The notes under the pieces: model-generated
Told to the model about the DNA's origin: nothing
The model's input: only the letters and a program-made list of their open reading frames with translations
Database searches by the model: none
From: ZLKRG08 sp046094385
GTDB lineage: Bacteria; Actinomycetota; Actinomycetes; Nanopelagicales; Nanopelagicaceae
Reading direction: 5' to 3'
NCBI GenBank assembly: GCA_046094385.1
Contig: JBJTHJ010000109.1
Location: forward strand, 1-45,994
Length of the DNA: 45,994 bases
Position numbers and translations under genes: made by a program
Shown here: positions 16,647 to 25,364 of the stretch, in pieces
How positions within the stretch are numbered: position 1 is the first letter of the stretch
Layout: the number at the start of each line of letters is the position of its first letter

Positions 16647-17729
16647 CTAATTAAGTCTTAATCCTGTCTGTGCATGGAATAGGTGAATCGCTGCCGGATT
16701 TGCCTTTACCTTAACTTGGGTTCCAGCCTTTGGTGGATTCTTTGGATCCCATCGTACGATCACAGTTGCACCTTCATCGGATGCATTTGCAAACTTCACA
16801 TGGCTATCTGCAGGCTTTCCATAAACGAAGGCATCTGAGCCCAGCTCTTCAACAACTTCGACATTAACTTCGAAGCCCTCAGATGCTGGCTCCCAACCTT
16901 CTGGGCGAACTCCAACGATTACCGAATCGCCAGCTGATGCCGGAACTGGAATATCTAGATGGCCGACATGCGCCTTGCCTTCTGATACTGGAACCAAAAG
17001 TAAGTTCATGGCAGGTGAACCGATAAATCCAGCTACGAATGCATTGCCTGGCTTATCGTAAAGATTACGTGGGCTATCTACCTGCTGTAGTAGACCATCT
17101 TTTAGAACGGCAACGCGATCGCCCATGGTCATCGCTTCGATCTGATCGTGTGTTACATAAACAGTGGTGATGCCAAGACGGCGCTGTAGAGCTGCAATTT
17201 GGGTACGAGTAGATACACGTAACTTTGCATCCAAGTTTGATAGCGGTTCGTCCATTAAGAATACTTGCGGTTCACGAACAATCGCACGACCCATTGCTAC
17301 ACGCTGACGTTGACCACCAGATAGCGCTTTTGGTTTGCGTTCTAAATATGGTTCTAGATCCAATAATTTTGCCGCCTCCAAAACTCGCTTATCGCGCTCT
17401 TCCTTTGAGACGCCTGCGATCTTCAGCGCAAAGCCCATATTCTCTGCAACCGTCATATGTGGGTATAACGCATAGGACTGGAAGACCATCGCGATATCAC
17501 GATCTTTTGGCGCGACATTCGTTACGTCGCGATCACCGATCAAGATACGACCGGTATCGATCTCTTCAAGCCCTGCCAACATGCGAAGAGATGTTGATTT
17601 ACCGCAACCTGATGGTCCAACCAAAACTAGAAATTCACCATCATTGATTGTGAGATCTAATTTATCTACGGCCGGAATTGGGTTACCGGGATAGATTCGA
17701 GATGCCTTTTCAAATGTTACTGATGCCAT
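16647..17729 (-). CDS. Sugar ABC transporter ATP-binding protein, MsiK/UgpC type
   Basis: Powers carbohydrate ABC importers from the cytoplasmic face. The 360-residue protein has Walker A GPSGCGKST at 38-46, the Q-loop FQSYALYPHMTVAENM, signature LSGGQRQRVAMGRA, Walker B VFLMDEPLSNLD and the H-loop VYVTHDQIEAM. The C-terminal third is the MalK-type OB/TOBE domain (GVRPEGWEPASEGFEV). No permease or sugar-binding gene is adjacent, which fits the actinobacterial pattern in which one MsiK ATPase serves several importers. Start ATG at 17729 has a good ribosome binding site (AAGGAG) 5 nt upstream. Confidence 0.9.
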   Translation of the reverse strand: MASVTFEKASRIYPGNPIPAVDKLDLTINDGEFLVLVGPSGCGKSTSLRMLAGLEEIDTGRILIGDRDVTNVAPKDRDIAMVFQSYALYPHMTVAENMGFALKIAGVSKEERDKRVLEAAKLLDLEPYLERKPKALSGGQRQRVAMGRAIVREPQVFLMDEPLSNLDAKLRVSTRTQIAALQRRLGITTVYVTHDQIEAMTMGDRVAVLKDGLLQQVDSPRNLYDKPGNAFVAGFIGSPAMNLLLVPVSEGKAHVGHLDIPVPASAGDSVIVGVRPEGWEPASEGFEVNVEVVEELGSDAFVYGKPADSHVKFANASDEGATVIVRWDPKNPPKAGTQVKVKANPAAIHLFHAQTGLRLN

Positions 17730-17741
17730 TTTTGCTCCTTC

Positions 17742-17759
17742 CGGGCAGGTACGTGCCCG
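17742..17759. promoter_or_regulatory. Inverted repeat in the leader of the sugar ATPase gene
   Basis: CGGGCA (17742-17747) and TGCCCG (17754-17759) are perfect complements around 6 bases. It lies just upstream of the ribosome binding site of the gene ending at 16647, so it could be an operator half-site pair or an mRNA hairpin affecting translation. Confidence 0.4.
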
Positions 17760-17845
17760 ACGATCCGTTGGAAGTCACTTGCTGGGGGCGAGATTACGCG
17801 TGAATGAGCGCGGAAGGAAGTCTTTCCGATAGCCTTTCTCATCTA

Positions 17846-19123
17846 ATGGACCTTATTCAAGCCATAGCTCTAGTTCTGGCCCTGATCCTCTTAGGCTCTT
17901 TCTTCGTTGCAGCTGAGATTGCGCTGATCTCGTTACGCGAAAGCCAAGTAAAACAATTAGCCGAGAATGGCAAACGTGGCGCAAGGCTCTCTCGTCTTAC
18001 CTCCAACCCCAATCGTTTCTTGGCCGCCGTTCAAGTTGGAGTAACCGTCACTGGATTTCTATCTGCCGCCCTTGGTGCTGAGCAAATCGGAGTATTTGTC
18101 CGCCCGATATTTGAGGATGCTGGATTATCAAGTGGCGTTGCAAAAACCATTTCAATCATCGTAGTGACCCTAGTGATTGCCTACTTTTCATTGGTTCTGG
18201 GTGAATTGGTGCCAAAGCGCTTAGCGCTCTTTCGTAGCGAGAAGATCGCACTTAATTCAGCCTTCTTGATTGAAGGTATGGCTAGATTCTTCCGCCCAGT
18301 GATCTGGCTACTCTCTAGATCAACAGATCTAGTGCTAAAAGTTCTTGGCATTGATCCCAAAGAAGAGCGTAGCCAAATCTCCGAAGAGGAGCTGATGGAT
18401 TTGGTCTCGGGCCATAAAGCGCTAACCGATGAGGAGCGCGAGATCGTAGAAGAGGTATTTAACACCTCGGAGAAATTGGTCAATGAAGTGATGGTGCCAC
18501 GTACCGAAGTAGATTTCATGGATGGATCACTTACGGTAAGTAAGGCCATCGCGCTCGCAGTGGATATGGCGCACTCTAGATATCCGGTCGTACAAGGTTC
18601 TAGCGATGAGGTACTGGGATTTATCCACGTAAGAGATTTGCTGGACTCTAAGAGCGCTAACCCAAATGCCAAATTGCAGGATTTGGTAAGGCCAATCATG
18701 TATCTACCTGGCACTAAAGGGGTCTTGCCGTCTCTAACTGAGATGCGTAACCAACGTCAACACGTGGCGATAGTTTTAGATGAGTATGGTGGAACAGACG
18801 GAATCGTTACCTTAGAGGATCTAGTTGAATGTTTGATCGGTGAGATTCATGATGAATATGATCAAGCCGAAATTGAGATCAACCCAGAGTTGCGCACCGG
18901 AGATATCGAAGTTGACGGATTGACATCTCTTGAAGATCTCGAATCTGAAACTGGCATCACTTTGCCGGAAGGTCCATACCAAACTGTCAGTGGATTTGTA
19001 ATGCACTTCTTAGGTCGTATGCCTAAAGCACATGATGTGGTTAACATTAACGGCGTCAGGCTGGTGGTAATCTCACTTGAAGGGCATCGTGTTGGCCAAA
19101 TCCTAATTTCTCGCGTGGGATGA
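17846..19123 (+). CDS. CNNM/CorC-family (HlyC) membrane protein with CBS domains
   Basis: A 425-residue protein with the order CNNM transmembrane domain (about residues 1-170, beginning LIQAIALVLALILLGSFFVAAEIALISL), a CBS pair (about 190-310, with VMVPRTEVDFM, SRYPVVQG, VLGFIHVRDLL and VALVLDEYGGTDGIVTLEDLVE-like segments) and a C-terminal CorC/HlyC domain. Relatives act in magnesium/cobalt efflux or homeostasis; the transported ion is not shown here. The ATG at 17846 gives the family-typical N-terminus; an upstream in-frame ATG at 17804 would add 14 residues. Neither has a clear ribosome binding site, and a TAGCCT box lies 10 nt before 17846. Confidence 0.9.
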   Translation: MDLIQAIALVLALILLGSFFVAAEIALISLRESQVKQLAENGKRGARLSRLTSNPNRFLAAVQVGVTVTGFLSAALGAEQIGVFVRPIFEDAGLSSGVAKTISIIVVTLVIAYFSLVLGELVPKRLALFRSEKIALNSAFLIEGMARFFRPVIWLLSRSTDLVLKVLGIDPKEERSQISEEELMDLVSGHKALTDEEREIVEEVFNTSEKLVNEVMVPRTEVDFMDGSLTVSKAIALAVDMAHSRYPVVQGSSDEVLGFIHVRDLLDSKSANPNAKLQDLVRPIMYLPGTKGVLPSLTEMRNQRQHVAIVLDEYGGTDGIVTLEDLVECLIGEIHDEYDQAEIEINPELRTGDIEVDGLTSLEDLESETGITLPEGPYQTVSGFVMHFLGRMPKAHDVVNINGVRLVVISLEGHRVGQILISRVG

Positions 19124-19130
19124 TTGCCAA

Positions 19131-20123
19131 GTGAAACGCGTTCTCTCTGGAATCCAACCCACCTCCGAATCTTTTCATCTCGGAAATTATTTAGGCGCGG
19201 TCAAGCAGTGGGTGGAGCTTCAAGATGGCCATGAGACCTACTACGCGATCGTGGATCTCCATGCGTTAACTGGAGATGTGGATCCAAAATTACTAAGAGC
19301 GCGCACCTTGGCATCTGCCGCCCAGTTGATCGCAGTTGGCATCAATACCGATACCTCAGCCTTGTTTGTGCAATCCCATCTGCCAGAACATAATCAGTTG
19401 GGATGGTTAATGGAGTGCGTGGCCTCATTTGGCGAGGCCAGCCGCATGACACAATTCAAAGATAAATCGGCTAAAGGTGGTGCAGATAGCGCTCGCGTCG
19501 GATTATTTACCTATCCAATGTTGCAAGCTGCGGATATCTTGCTTTATCAAGCAAATTTAGTTCCGGTTGGTGAAGATCAAAGACAGCACATCGAAATCAC
19601 CAGAGATCTAGCAAATAGATTTAACACGCGATATGGACAGGTTTTCACTTTGCCTGATGCATATATTCTCAAAGAGGGTGCAAAGATTTATGATCTTCAA
19701 GATCCAACCAGCAAGATGTCTAAATCGGCGGCCAGCCTAAGTGGTGTCATCGAGCTTCTTGATACTCCAGAGGTAAATGCTAAAAAAATCAAGAGCGCTG
19801 TTACCGATACCGGTCGCGAAGTAGTTTTCGATGAGCAGAATAAGCCAGGAATTAGTAATTTAATGACTATCTATTCCTCGGTCACTGGCAATAATCTCGA
19901 TGAGATTCAAAATGAATTTGCTGGCAAAGGTTACGGAGAGTTCAAAGGCGCGGTTGCCGATGCCACGGTCGAATATCTACGTTCGATTCGAGAGCGCGCT
20001 CTTGATTTACTCCAAGATGAAAGTGAATTGATCCAGCTTCTGAACAAAGGTGCGGATAAGGCGCGAGTGCTTGCTAGTAAGACGCTCAAAGATTCCTATA
20101 ACGCGCTTGGAATCCTTGGTTAA
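19131..20123 (+). CDS. trpS: Tryptophanyl-tRNA synthetase
   Basis: Class I aminoacyl-tRNA synthetase that charges tRNA-Trp. At 330 residues it has the family's usual length. The nucleotide-binding HIGH-like motif reads FHLGNYLGAV near residue 17, and the second, KMSKS, is exact in DPTSKMSKSAASL near residue 195. YPMLQAADILLYQANLVPVGEDQRQHIEITRDLA near 125-160 is the tryptophan site and dimer interface. The GTG start lies 7 bases after the CNNM gene stop, so it probably depends on that transcript. The 145 bases after its stop contain no gene or tRNA. Confidence 0.96.
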   Translation: MKRVLSGIQPTSESFHLGNYLGAVKQWVELQDGHETYYAIVDLHALTGDVDPKLLRARTLASAAQLIAVGINTDTSALFVQSHLPEHNQLGWLMECVASFGEASRMTQFKDKSAKGGADSARVGLFTYPMLQAADILLYQANLVPVGEDQRQHIEITRDLANRFNTRYGQVFTLPDAYILKEGAKIYDLQDPTSKMSKSAASLSGVIELLDTPEVNAKKIKSAVTDTGREVVFDEQNKPGISNLMTIYSSVTGNNLDEIQNEFAGKGYGEFKGAVADATVEYLRSIRERALDLLQDESELIQLLNKGADKARVLASKTLKDSYNALGILG

Positions 20124-20229
20124 CTTTCAACCATTGGTTTAGGGTTATTGGAAAAGTAATCTAAAAGTAGCCAAGTTTTCTGACCGCTCGTTAGAAATTT
20201 CCCAGCCACCCTACTAGGCTCCCGATGAG

Positions 20230-20251
20230 AGCTATCTTCCTCTAGATAGCT
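20230..20251. promoter_or_regulatory. Hairpin / inverted repeat just upstream of the BMP-gene ribosome binding site
   Basis: AGCTATCT (20230-20237) and AGATAGCT (20244-20251) are perfect complements with a 6-base loop, ending 7 bases before the Shine-Dalgarno. It may be an operator or an mRNA 5' hairpin. TATCTT at 20233-20238 inside it also fits the TANNNT -10 pattern. Confidence 0.45.
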
Positions 20252-20258
20252 AACCCAT

Positions 20259-20264
20259 GGGAGG
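20259..20264 (+). promoter_or_regulatory. Ribosome binding site that sets a TTG start
   Basis: GGGAGG lies 4-5 nt before TTG 20269. Because it sits inside the reading frame opened by ATG 20257, the TTG is the real start. Confidence 0.7.
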
Positions 20265-20268
20265 AAAA

Positions 20269-21330
20269 TTGAAGAAGTTCACACGCATTGTCGCAGTTGC
20301 TGCAGCAGCAACCATGGCAACCGTCGGCTTTATCACCGCTCCATCACAGGCAGCGACCAAAGTAAAAGTTGGTCTTGCATATGACATCGGAGGTCGTGGC
20401 GATAAGTCATTTAATGACTCTGCAGCTGCAGGTCTAGATCGCGCAAAGAAGAAGTGGAAGCTAGATTCACGCGAAGTAACTGTTACCCAAGGTACAGATT
20501 CAGAGCGCACAGACAAGCTTCGTCTTCTTGCAAAAGCTGGATACAACCCAATCATCGCAGTTGGATTCTTGTATGCAGGTCCAATTGCAACTGTTGCAGA
20601 AGAATTCCCAAACACTCAGTTTGGAATCATCGATGATGCATCAGTACCAGCACTAAACGTAACTTCAATGGTTTTCGCTGAAGAGCAAGGTTCATACCTA
20701 GCAGGTGTAGCTGCTGCTTTGGCTTCAAAGTCAGGCAAGATCGGTTACATCGGTGGCGTTCGTATTCCACTACTTCAAAAGTTTGAAGCAGGCTTCGTAG
20801 CTGGTGTTAAGGCTACAAAGAAGAGCGCAACTGTTGACGTCAAGTACGTTTCAGAGCCACCAGATTTCGGTGGATTCAATGATCCTGCAAAGGCAAAAGT
20901 TATTGCTAACGGCATGATCGATAAAGGAATTGATGTAATTTACTCAGCAGCTGGTGGTTCAGGTGCAGGTAACTTCCAAGCCGCAACCGATGCTGCAAAG
21001 CGTGGCAAGAAGGTTTGGACAATTGGCGTTGACTCTGATCAGTGGCAAACTGCATCAGCTGCCGAGAAGAAGAACATGCTGACCTCTATGTTGAAGCGTG
21101 TTGATCAAGCTGTATACGATGTTATTGAAAATGCAGTAGCAGGTCGTACAGTTAACGATATCTTGGATCCAAAGGCTGGTATCTATGGACGTCGTTATGA
21201 CTTGGCAGCAGGTGGCGTTGGAGTGTCATACTCTGGCGGATACATCAACAAGTACAAGGCACAGATTGATGCAGCTGCTGCAGCAATCCGTAGCGGAAAG
21301 ATCAAGGTTCCTTCAACACCAGGTAAGTAA
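20269..21330 (+). CDS. BMP-family substrate-binding protein, probably nucleoside-binding
   Basis: Extracellular binding subunit of the ABC importer that follows. The 353-residue protein starts with a Sec signal (MKKFTRIV, hydrophobic run, cleavage expected near PSQAA at 27-30). It then shows BMP-family features: KVGLAYDIGGRGDKSFNDSAAAGL, the II(A)VGFLY strand, EEQGSYLAGVAAALASKSGKIGYIGG and VDSDQW. Relatives (Borrelia BmpA/D, Treponema PnrA, lactococcal BmpA) bind nucleosides, and the downstream deaminase and phosphorylase genes point the same way. No lipobox cysteine is present. Its lysines are mostly AAG and its alanines largely GCA/GCT, as expected for a highly expressed gene. Confidence 0.88.
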   Translation: MKKFTRIVAVAAAATMATVGFITAPSQAATKVKVGLAYDIGGRGDKSFNDSAAAGLDRAKKKWKLDSREVTVTQGTDSERTDKLRLLAKAGYNPIIAVGFLYAGPIATVAEEFPNTQFGIIDDASVPALNVTSMVFAEEQGSYLAGVAAALASKSGKIGYIGGVRIPLLQKFEAGFVAGVKATKKSATVDVKYVSEPPDFGGFNDPAKAKVIANGMIDKGIDVIYSAAGGSGAGNFQAATDAAKRGKKVWTIGVDSDQWQTASAAEKKNMLTSMLKRVDQAVYDVIENAVAGRTVNDILDPKAGIYGRRYDLAAGGVGVSYSGGYINKYKAQIDAAAAAIRSGKIKVPSTPGK

Positions 21331-21364
21331 CCTGGGCAAGTAAATTGCATTGAAGTTGTGACCG

Positions 21365-21400
21365 ATTTGGCCCGATTAGGATTTCCTAATCGGGCCAAAT
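21365..21400 (+). terminator. Intercistronic hairpin after the binding-protein gene
   Basis: A perfect 17-base-pair stem (21365-21381 with 21384-21400) with a minimal loop is followed by TCTTT. It probably stops part of transcription or protects the upstream mRNA, giving more binding protein than ATPase and permease. Confidence 0.8.
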
Positions 21401-21502
21401 TCTTTAGGATTCACTTTAGGATTAACTAGTAAAGCGCTCGACGCTCTTTGGACTAAAAATTGGTCTAAAAAGTGGTGGTAACTTCGGTTTGACCTCTCTA
21501 AG

Positions 21503-21508
21503 AAGGAG
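21503..21508 (+). promoter_or_regulatory. Ribosome binding site that sets the ABC ATPase TTG start
   Basis: AAGGAG is 7 nt before TTG 21516 and is a near-ideal match, ruling out the longer frame opened at 21489. Confidence 0.75.
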
Positions 21509-21515
21509 CAGGAAA

Positions 21516-23018
21516 TTGTCAGTATCTGTGGAGTTAAGACATATCTCCAAAAGATTTCCGGGTGTAATTGCCAATAAAGATGTCTCCTTGAAGGTTCAAA
21601 GTGGTTCTGTGCATGCCTTGGTTGGAGAGAATGGTGCAGGCAAATCTACGGTCATGAAGATTCTTTATGGCATGCAACGCCCAGATGGCGGCGAGATCTT
21701 CGTCAATGGCAAGCAGATGTCGTTTAAGACGCCACAAGAGGCGATCGAAGTAGGAATCGGCATGGTGCATCAACACTTTATGTTGGCCGATAATTTCACT
21801 GTTTTAGAGAACATCATCTTGGGCGATGAGCCAAAACGTGCAGCTCAGATTGACTTTGATGCGGCGCGAAAGAAGATTCAGGAGATGTCCGATACTTATG
21901 GATTGGATGTTAACCCAGATGATTTGGTCGAAAACTTAGGCGTGGGCCAACGGCAACGCGTGGAGATTCTCAAAGTTCTATATCGCGGTGCCAATATTTT
22001 GATTTTTGATGAACCGACTGCGGTCCTAGTGCCACAAGAGGTCGATGATCTCTTTGGTGCGCTCCATGGTTTACGCGAGAAAGGGATGTCCATCATCTTC
22101 ATCTCGCATAAGTTGGATGAAGTATTACGAGTCGCTGACGAAGTCACCGTGATTCGCGCTGGTTCAACCGTAGCTGAAGTGAAGGCAAAAGAGGTGACTC
22201 CAAAGCAGTTAGCGGAATTAATGGTGGGCTCTGAATTACCTAAGCCTGAAGTCAAAGGAGATACCAAACGCGACGAAGTGGTACTAGAACTTAAGCAAGT
22301 TACCGTGCCATCAAAAGGCGCACGAAACCTTTTGACCGAGATCTCCTTCAAGCTACACGCGGGAGAGGTGATCGGTATCGCCGGTGTTGAAGGCAATGGC
22401 CAATCTGAACTTACTGAAGCGATTTTGGGGTTACTTGATTACAACGGAAGTATCACTTACAACGGAAAATCTCTTGATCACACAAGCGTGGCACATCGTA
22501 GAGATCTCGGAATTAGTTTTATTCCCGAAGATCGCCAACGCCAAGCGTTGATGCTCAGCTCACCACTTTGGGAGAATCGAATCCTTGGTTATCAGCGAAA
22601 GAAACCTATTTTTAATGGATTTATCTTGGATAAGAAAGCAACCATCGAAGATACCAAGTTGATTATGCGTGAATATGACGTTAGAGCGCCTGGGCCAAAC
22701 ACTCTTGCGACTGCGCTCTCTGGAGGTAACCAGCAGAAATTTATCGTCGGCCGAGAGATGATCCATGCTCCAAAATTATTGGTAGCCTCGCATCCAACTC
22801 GCGGCGTAGATGTCGGTGCGCAAGGAGCAATCTGGGAAGAGTTAAGAAAAGCTCGCGAGAAAGGGATGGCCATAGTCTTGATCTCAGCTGACCTCGAAGA
22901 ATTAATCGGAATGTCAGATCGTCTTTTGGTGATGCTACGTGGTGAGATCACCGCCGAATTGGATCCTGCAAATACCACCCCTGAGAAACTAGGCGCAGCT
23001 ATGACCGGAGCCAAATAA
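21516..23018 (+). CDS. Nucleoside-type ABC transporter ATPase with two ABC domains
   Basis: A 500-residue double ATPase of the BMP-transporter (YufO/NupA-like) type. The first domain has Walker A GENGAGKST, signature LGVGQRQRVEIL and Walker B ILIFDEPTAVL. The second has a degenerate Walker A (GVEGNGQSEL), signature LSGGNQQKFIVGRE and LLVASHPTRGVDVGA, in which the catalytic Glu after Walker B is replaced by His, as is usual for the second domain of this family. So ATP hydrolysis is probably asymmetric. Its stop and the next ATG share one base (TAATG), coupling it to the permeases. Confidence 0.92.
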   Translation: MSVSVELRHISKRFPGVIANKDVSLKVQSGSVHALVGENGAGKSTVMKILYGMQRPDGGEIFVNGKQMSFKTPQEAIEVGIGMVHQHFMLADNFTVLENIILGDEPKRAAQIDFDAARKKIQEMSDTYGLDVNPDDLVENLGVGQRQRVEILKVLYRGANILIFDEPTAVLVPQEVDDLFGALHGLREKGMSIIFISHKLDEVLRVADEVTVIRAGSTVAEVKAKEVTPKQLAELMVGSELPKPEVKGDTKRDEVVLELKQVTVPSKGARNLLTEISFKLHAGEVIGIAGVEGNGQSELTEAILGLLDYNGSITYNGKSLDHTSVAHRRDLGISFIPEDRQRQALMLSSPLWENRILGYQRKKPIFNGFILDKKATIEDTKLIMREYDVRAPGPNTLATALSGGNQQKFIVGREMIHAPKLLVASHPTRGVDVGAQGAIWEELRKAREKGMAIVLISADLEELIGMSDRLLVMLRGEITAELDPANTTPEKLGAAMTGAK

Positions 23019-24121
23019 TGAAGATAACTCCAAAGAAGATCTTCTTTGCATTAGTGGCACCAGTTTCAGCGGCGATAATTTCGATCGCAGTATCTAGTTT
23101 GGCGTTGATGGCAACTAAGAAATCCCCTTCGGAAGCTTTTAAGACGATGTGGGAGTTTGGCGCAACCACTAGCTCGGTAATCGAAACTTTAAATACCGCG
23201 ACCTCTTACTACATTGCAGCAATTGCCATCGCAATCACCTTTAGGGCTGGGCTTTTCAATATCGGTGTCGAGGGACAGCTACGTTTAGCTGCGCTCTTTG
23301 CTTGTTACTTAGGAGCTATGTTCACATTGCCACCAATACTTCATATCTTGGCGATCTTCTTAATTGCCATGACCGTTGGTGGTTTATGGGCAGCAATTGC
23401 CGGAGTTTTGAAAGTAAAGCGCGGAGTCAACGAAGTTATCTCAACAATCATGCTAAATAGCATTGCTGGTGGCTTGAGTGCTTATCTGCTCTCTAGACAT
23501 TTCACTGTGAAGATCGAAGGCTCTAATAATTTAACGACCAAAGAATTGCCCGCATCGGGACAGATGCCTAATCTCTCATTTGTAACCAATCAGTTAGATC
23601 CAAATGCGACTCAAGGTCGCGGAATTTATGGCATGTTGTTAGTGGCAATCTTCTTAGGCGTGGCATTTTGGTGGGTGGTAAATCGAACTCGTTTCGGCTT
23701 TGAACTTCGCGCATCCGGAATCAACCCGATCGCGGCGCGAGTAAGTGGAGTCAATTCCAAGCGCATGATCGTGATTGCCATGGTCTCCTCAGGTGCAATT
23801 GCAGGGTTGTCTGGATTACCGACAGTTTTGGCCGAGACCCATGCTTATAACTTGGGATTTAGAGCCGGCCTTGGATTTTCAGCGATTGCGGTGGCGCTTT
23901 TAGGTAGAAATAGTGCGATCGGAATGGCTTTCTCTAGTTTGCTCTTCTCATTTCTAGAAGTCTCTTCTCGCTCACTAGATTTGATTGATATCGCTCCAGA
24001 GACTTACTTCATTATGCAAGGCGCGATCTTGCTTAGTTCAGTGATCGCATTTGAAGTAGTTAGTAGGTACAAAGTAAAAGTCGTCTCTAATGAATTAGCA
24101 AAGGCGGTGGCAAATGCTTAA
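23018..24121 (+). CDS. Nucleoside-type ABC transporter permease, first subunit
   Basis: A 367-residue integral membrane protein with about nine or ten hydrophobic segments. FRAGLFNIGVEGQLRLAALFACYLGA near residue 75 is the hallmark of BMP-type/branched-chain permeases (YufP/NupP-like), and NEVISTIMLNSIAGGLSAYLL and GAIAGLSGLP are also typical. The Glu in NIGVEGQ and the cytoplasmic loop RASGINPIAARVSGVNSKR couple to the ATPase. Starts on the last base of the ATPase stop and overlaps the second permease by 8 bases. Confidence 0.9.
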   Translation: MKITPKKIFFALVAPVSAAIISIAVSSLALMATKKSPSEAFKTMWEFGATTSSVIETLNTATSYYIAAIAIAITFRAGLFNIGVEGQLRLAALFACYLGAMFTLPPILHILAIFLIAMTVGGLWAAIAGVLKVKRGVNEVISTIMLNSIAGGLSAYLLSRHFTVKIEGSNNLTTKELPASGQMPNLSFVTNQLDPNATQGRGIYGMLLVAIFLGVAFWWVVNRTRFGFELRASGINPIAARVSGVNSKRMIVIAMVSSGAIAGLSGLPTVLAETHAYNLGFRAGLGFSAIAVALLGRNSAIGMAFSSLLFSFLEVSSRSLDLIDIAPETYFIMQGAILLSSVIAFEVVSRYKVKVVSNELAKAVANA

Positions 24122-25364
24122 GTTAAGTTCATTAGCTAAGCCGGCACGTTTGGCACTTTATGCAGTAGCTATCGTCTTTTCATTATCAACTATCAAACTC
24201 TTGACCGGAGCATCAGATTTAACAAGTGTAGGCACCGCTTCCTCAGCGTTATTACTCTCAGTTCCGATTGCGATGGCCGCGCTTGGCGGTCTCTTTTCCG
24301 AGCGTTCTGGCGTGGTCAACATCGGCCTTGAAGGCATGATGATTATGGGTGCTTGGGGTGGTGGGTTTATTGGAGCAAAACATGGCGCATGGGCAGGTTT
24401 GATTGCAGGTGTGGTCATGGGTGCACTTGGCGCCTTGCTACATGCAATTGCAACAGTTGGATTTGGCGTAGACCATGTGGTTTCTGGTGTTGCTATCAAT
24501 ATTATTGCAGCAGGTTTGGCTAGATATCTCTCTACCATTCTCTACAAGAATGGAACTTGGGTTGGCCCATCACAATCACCGGATATTGAACCAATTGGAT
24601 TAAATGGATTGCCAATTCTCTCCGGTGGTACTTACTTTGGTTGGAAGAGTCCCGATCTTTTCGGTGCAATCGCCAATCAAAATTGGTTCTTTATCTCTGA
24701 TCTCTTTGCGATCTTGCGTGGATTCACAGGTGATGTCTCTTACGTCACGGTTATCGCAATTGCATTAGTGCCATTTAGCTATTGGTTCCTATGGCATACC
24801 GCCTTTGGCTTGCGCTTACGTAGCGCAGGTGAAGCTCCAACTGCTGCCGAATCCTTAGGTGTAAATGTTTACTTGATGAAGTATTCAGGTGTGCTAATTT
24901 CGGGTGGATTTGCAGGTTTTGGCGGCGCCTTCCTCGCGATAGTTGCATCTAATCATTACCAAGAGAATCAGACCGGTGGTCGTGGATATATAGGTTTGGC
25001 TGCACTGATCTTTGGTAATTGGCGTCCAGGGGGCTTGATGACGGGCGCTGGATTATTTGGATTTGCAGATGCTCTGCAACTTCGCGATGCGACTGCAATT
25101 CATGCGCTATTGATGTTATTGGCACTAGCTATGTTGGTATTTACCGGAATCAATTTCAAGAAGCGCAAATTTATCCCTGCAGTAATCAGTTTATTTACTG
25201 CGTTATTTGCAATTTGGATGTACATAACTTTCACTGAACTTCCAGGACAATTTGTCACCATGACTCCATATCTAGTCACTTTATTGGTACTTGGACTTGG
25301 AACTCAGCGACTTCGCATGCCGGCTGCTGATGGCTTGCCGTATCGAAGGGGCGGAATAAAGTGA
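24114..25364 (+). CDS. Nucleoside-type ABC transporter permease, second subunit
   Basis: A 416-residue partner of the preceding permease (YufQ/NupQ-like) with about ten membrane segments. The characteristic segment SERSGVVNIGLEGMMIMGAWGGGFIGA is near residue 62; the cytoplasmic loop RSAGEAPTAAESLGVNVYLMKYSGV and GGFAGFGGAFLAI follow. FGNWRPGGLMTGAGLFGFADALQLR is a second conserved block. The C-terminus is slightly extended with two extra hydrophobic segments before the basic end LPYRRGGIK. The stop overlaps the cdd GTG (GTGA), linking uptake directly to cytidine deamination. Confidence 0.9.
   Translation: MLKLSSLAKPARLALYAVAIVFSLSTIKLLTGASDLTSVGTASSALLLSVPIAMAALGGLFSERSGVVNIGLEGMMIMGAWGGGFIGAKHGAWAGLIAGVVMGALGALLHAIATVGFGVDHVVSGVAINIIAAGLARYLSTILYKNGTWVGPSQSPDIEPIGLNGLPILSGGTYFGWKSPDLFGAIANQNWFFISDLFAILRGFTGDVSYVTVIAIALVPFSYWFLWHTAFGLRLRSAGEAPTAAESLGVNVYLMKYSGVLISGGFAGFGGAFLAIVASNHYQENQTGGRGYIGLAALIFGNWRPGGLMTGAGLFGFADALQLRDATAIHALLMLLALAMLVFTGINFKKRKFIPAVISLFTALFAIWMYITFTELPGQFVTMTPYLVTLLVLGLGTQRLRMPAADGLPYRRGGIK

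Noticed and set aside
17804..17845. Upstream ATG for the CNNM/CorC gene
   Set aside because: Adds a Ser/Leu-rich stretch before the family-typical hydrophobic start and has no good ribosome binding site; kept only as an alternative.
20124..20229. Possible tRNA or small gene between trpS and the BMP gene
   Set aside because: No cloverleaf-like pairing, no T-loop motif and no plausible reading frame; treated as leader and promoter DNA.
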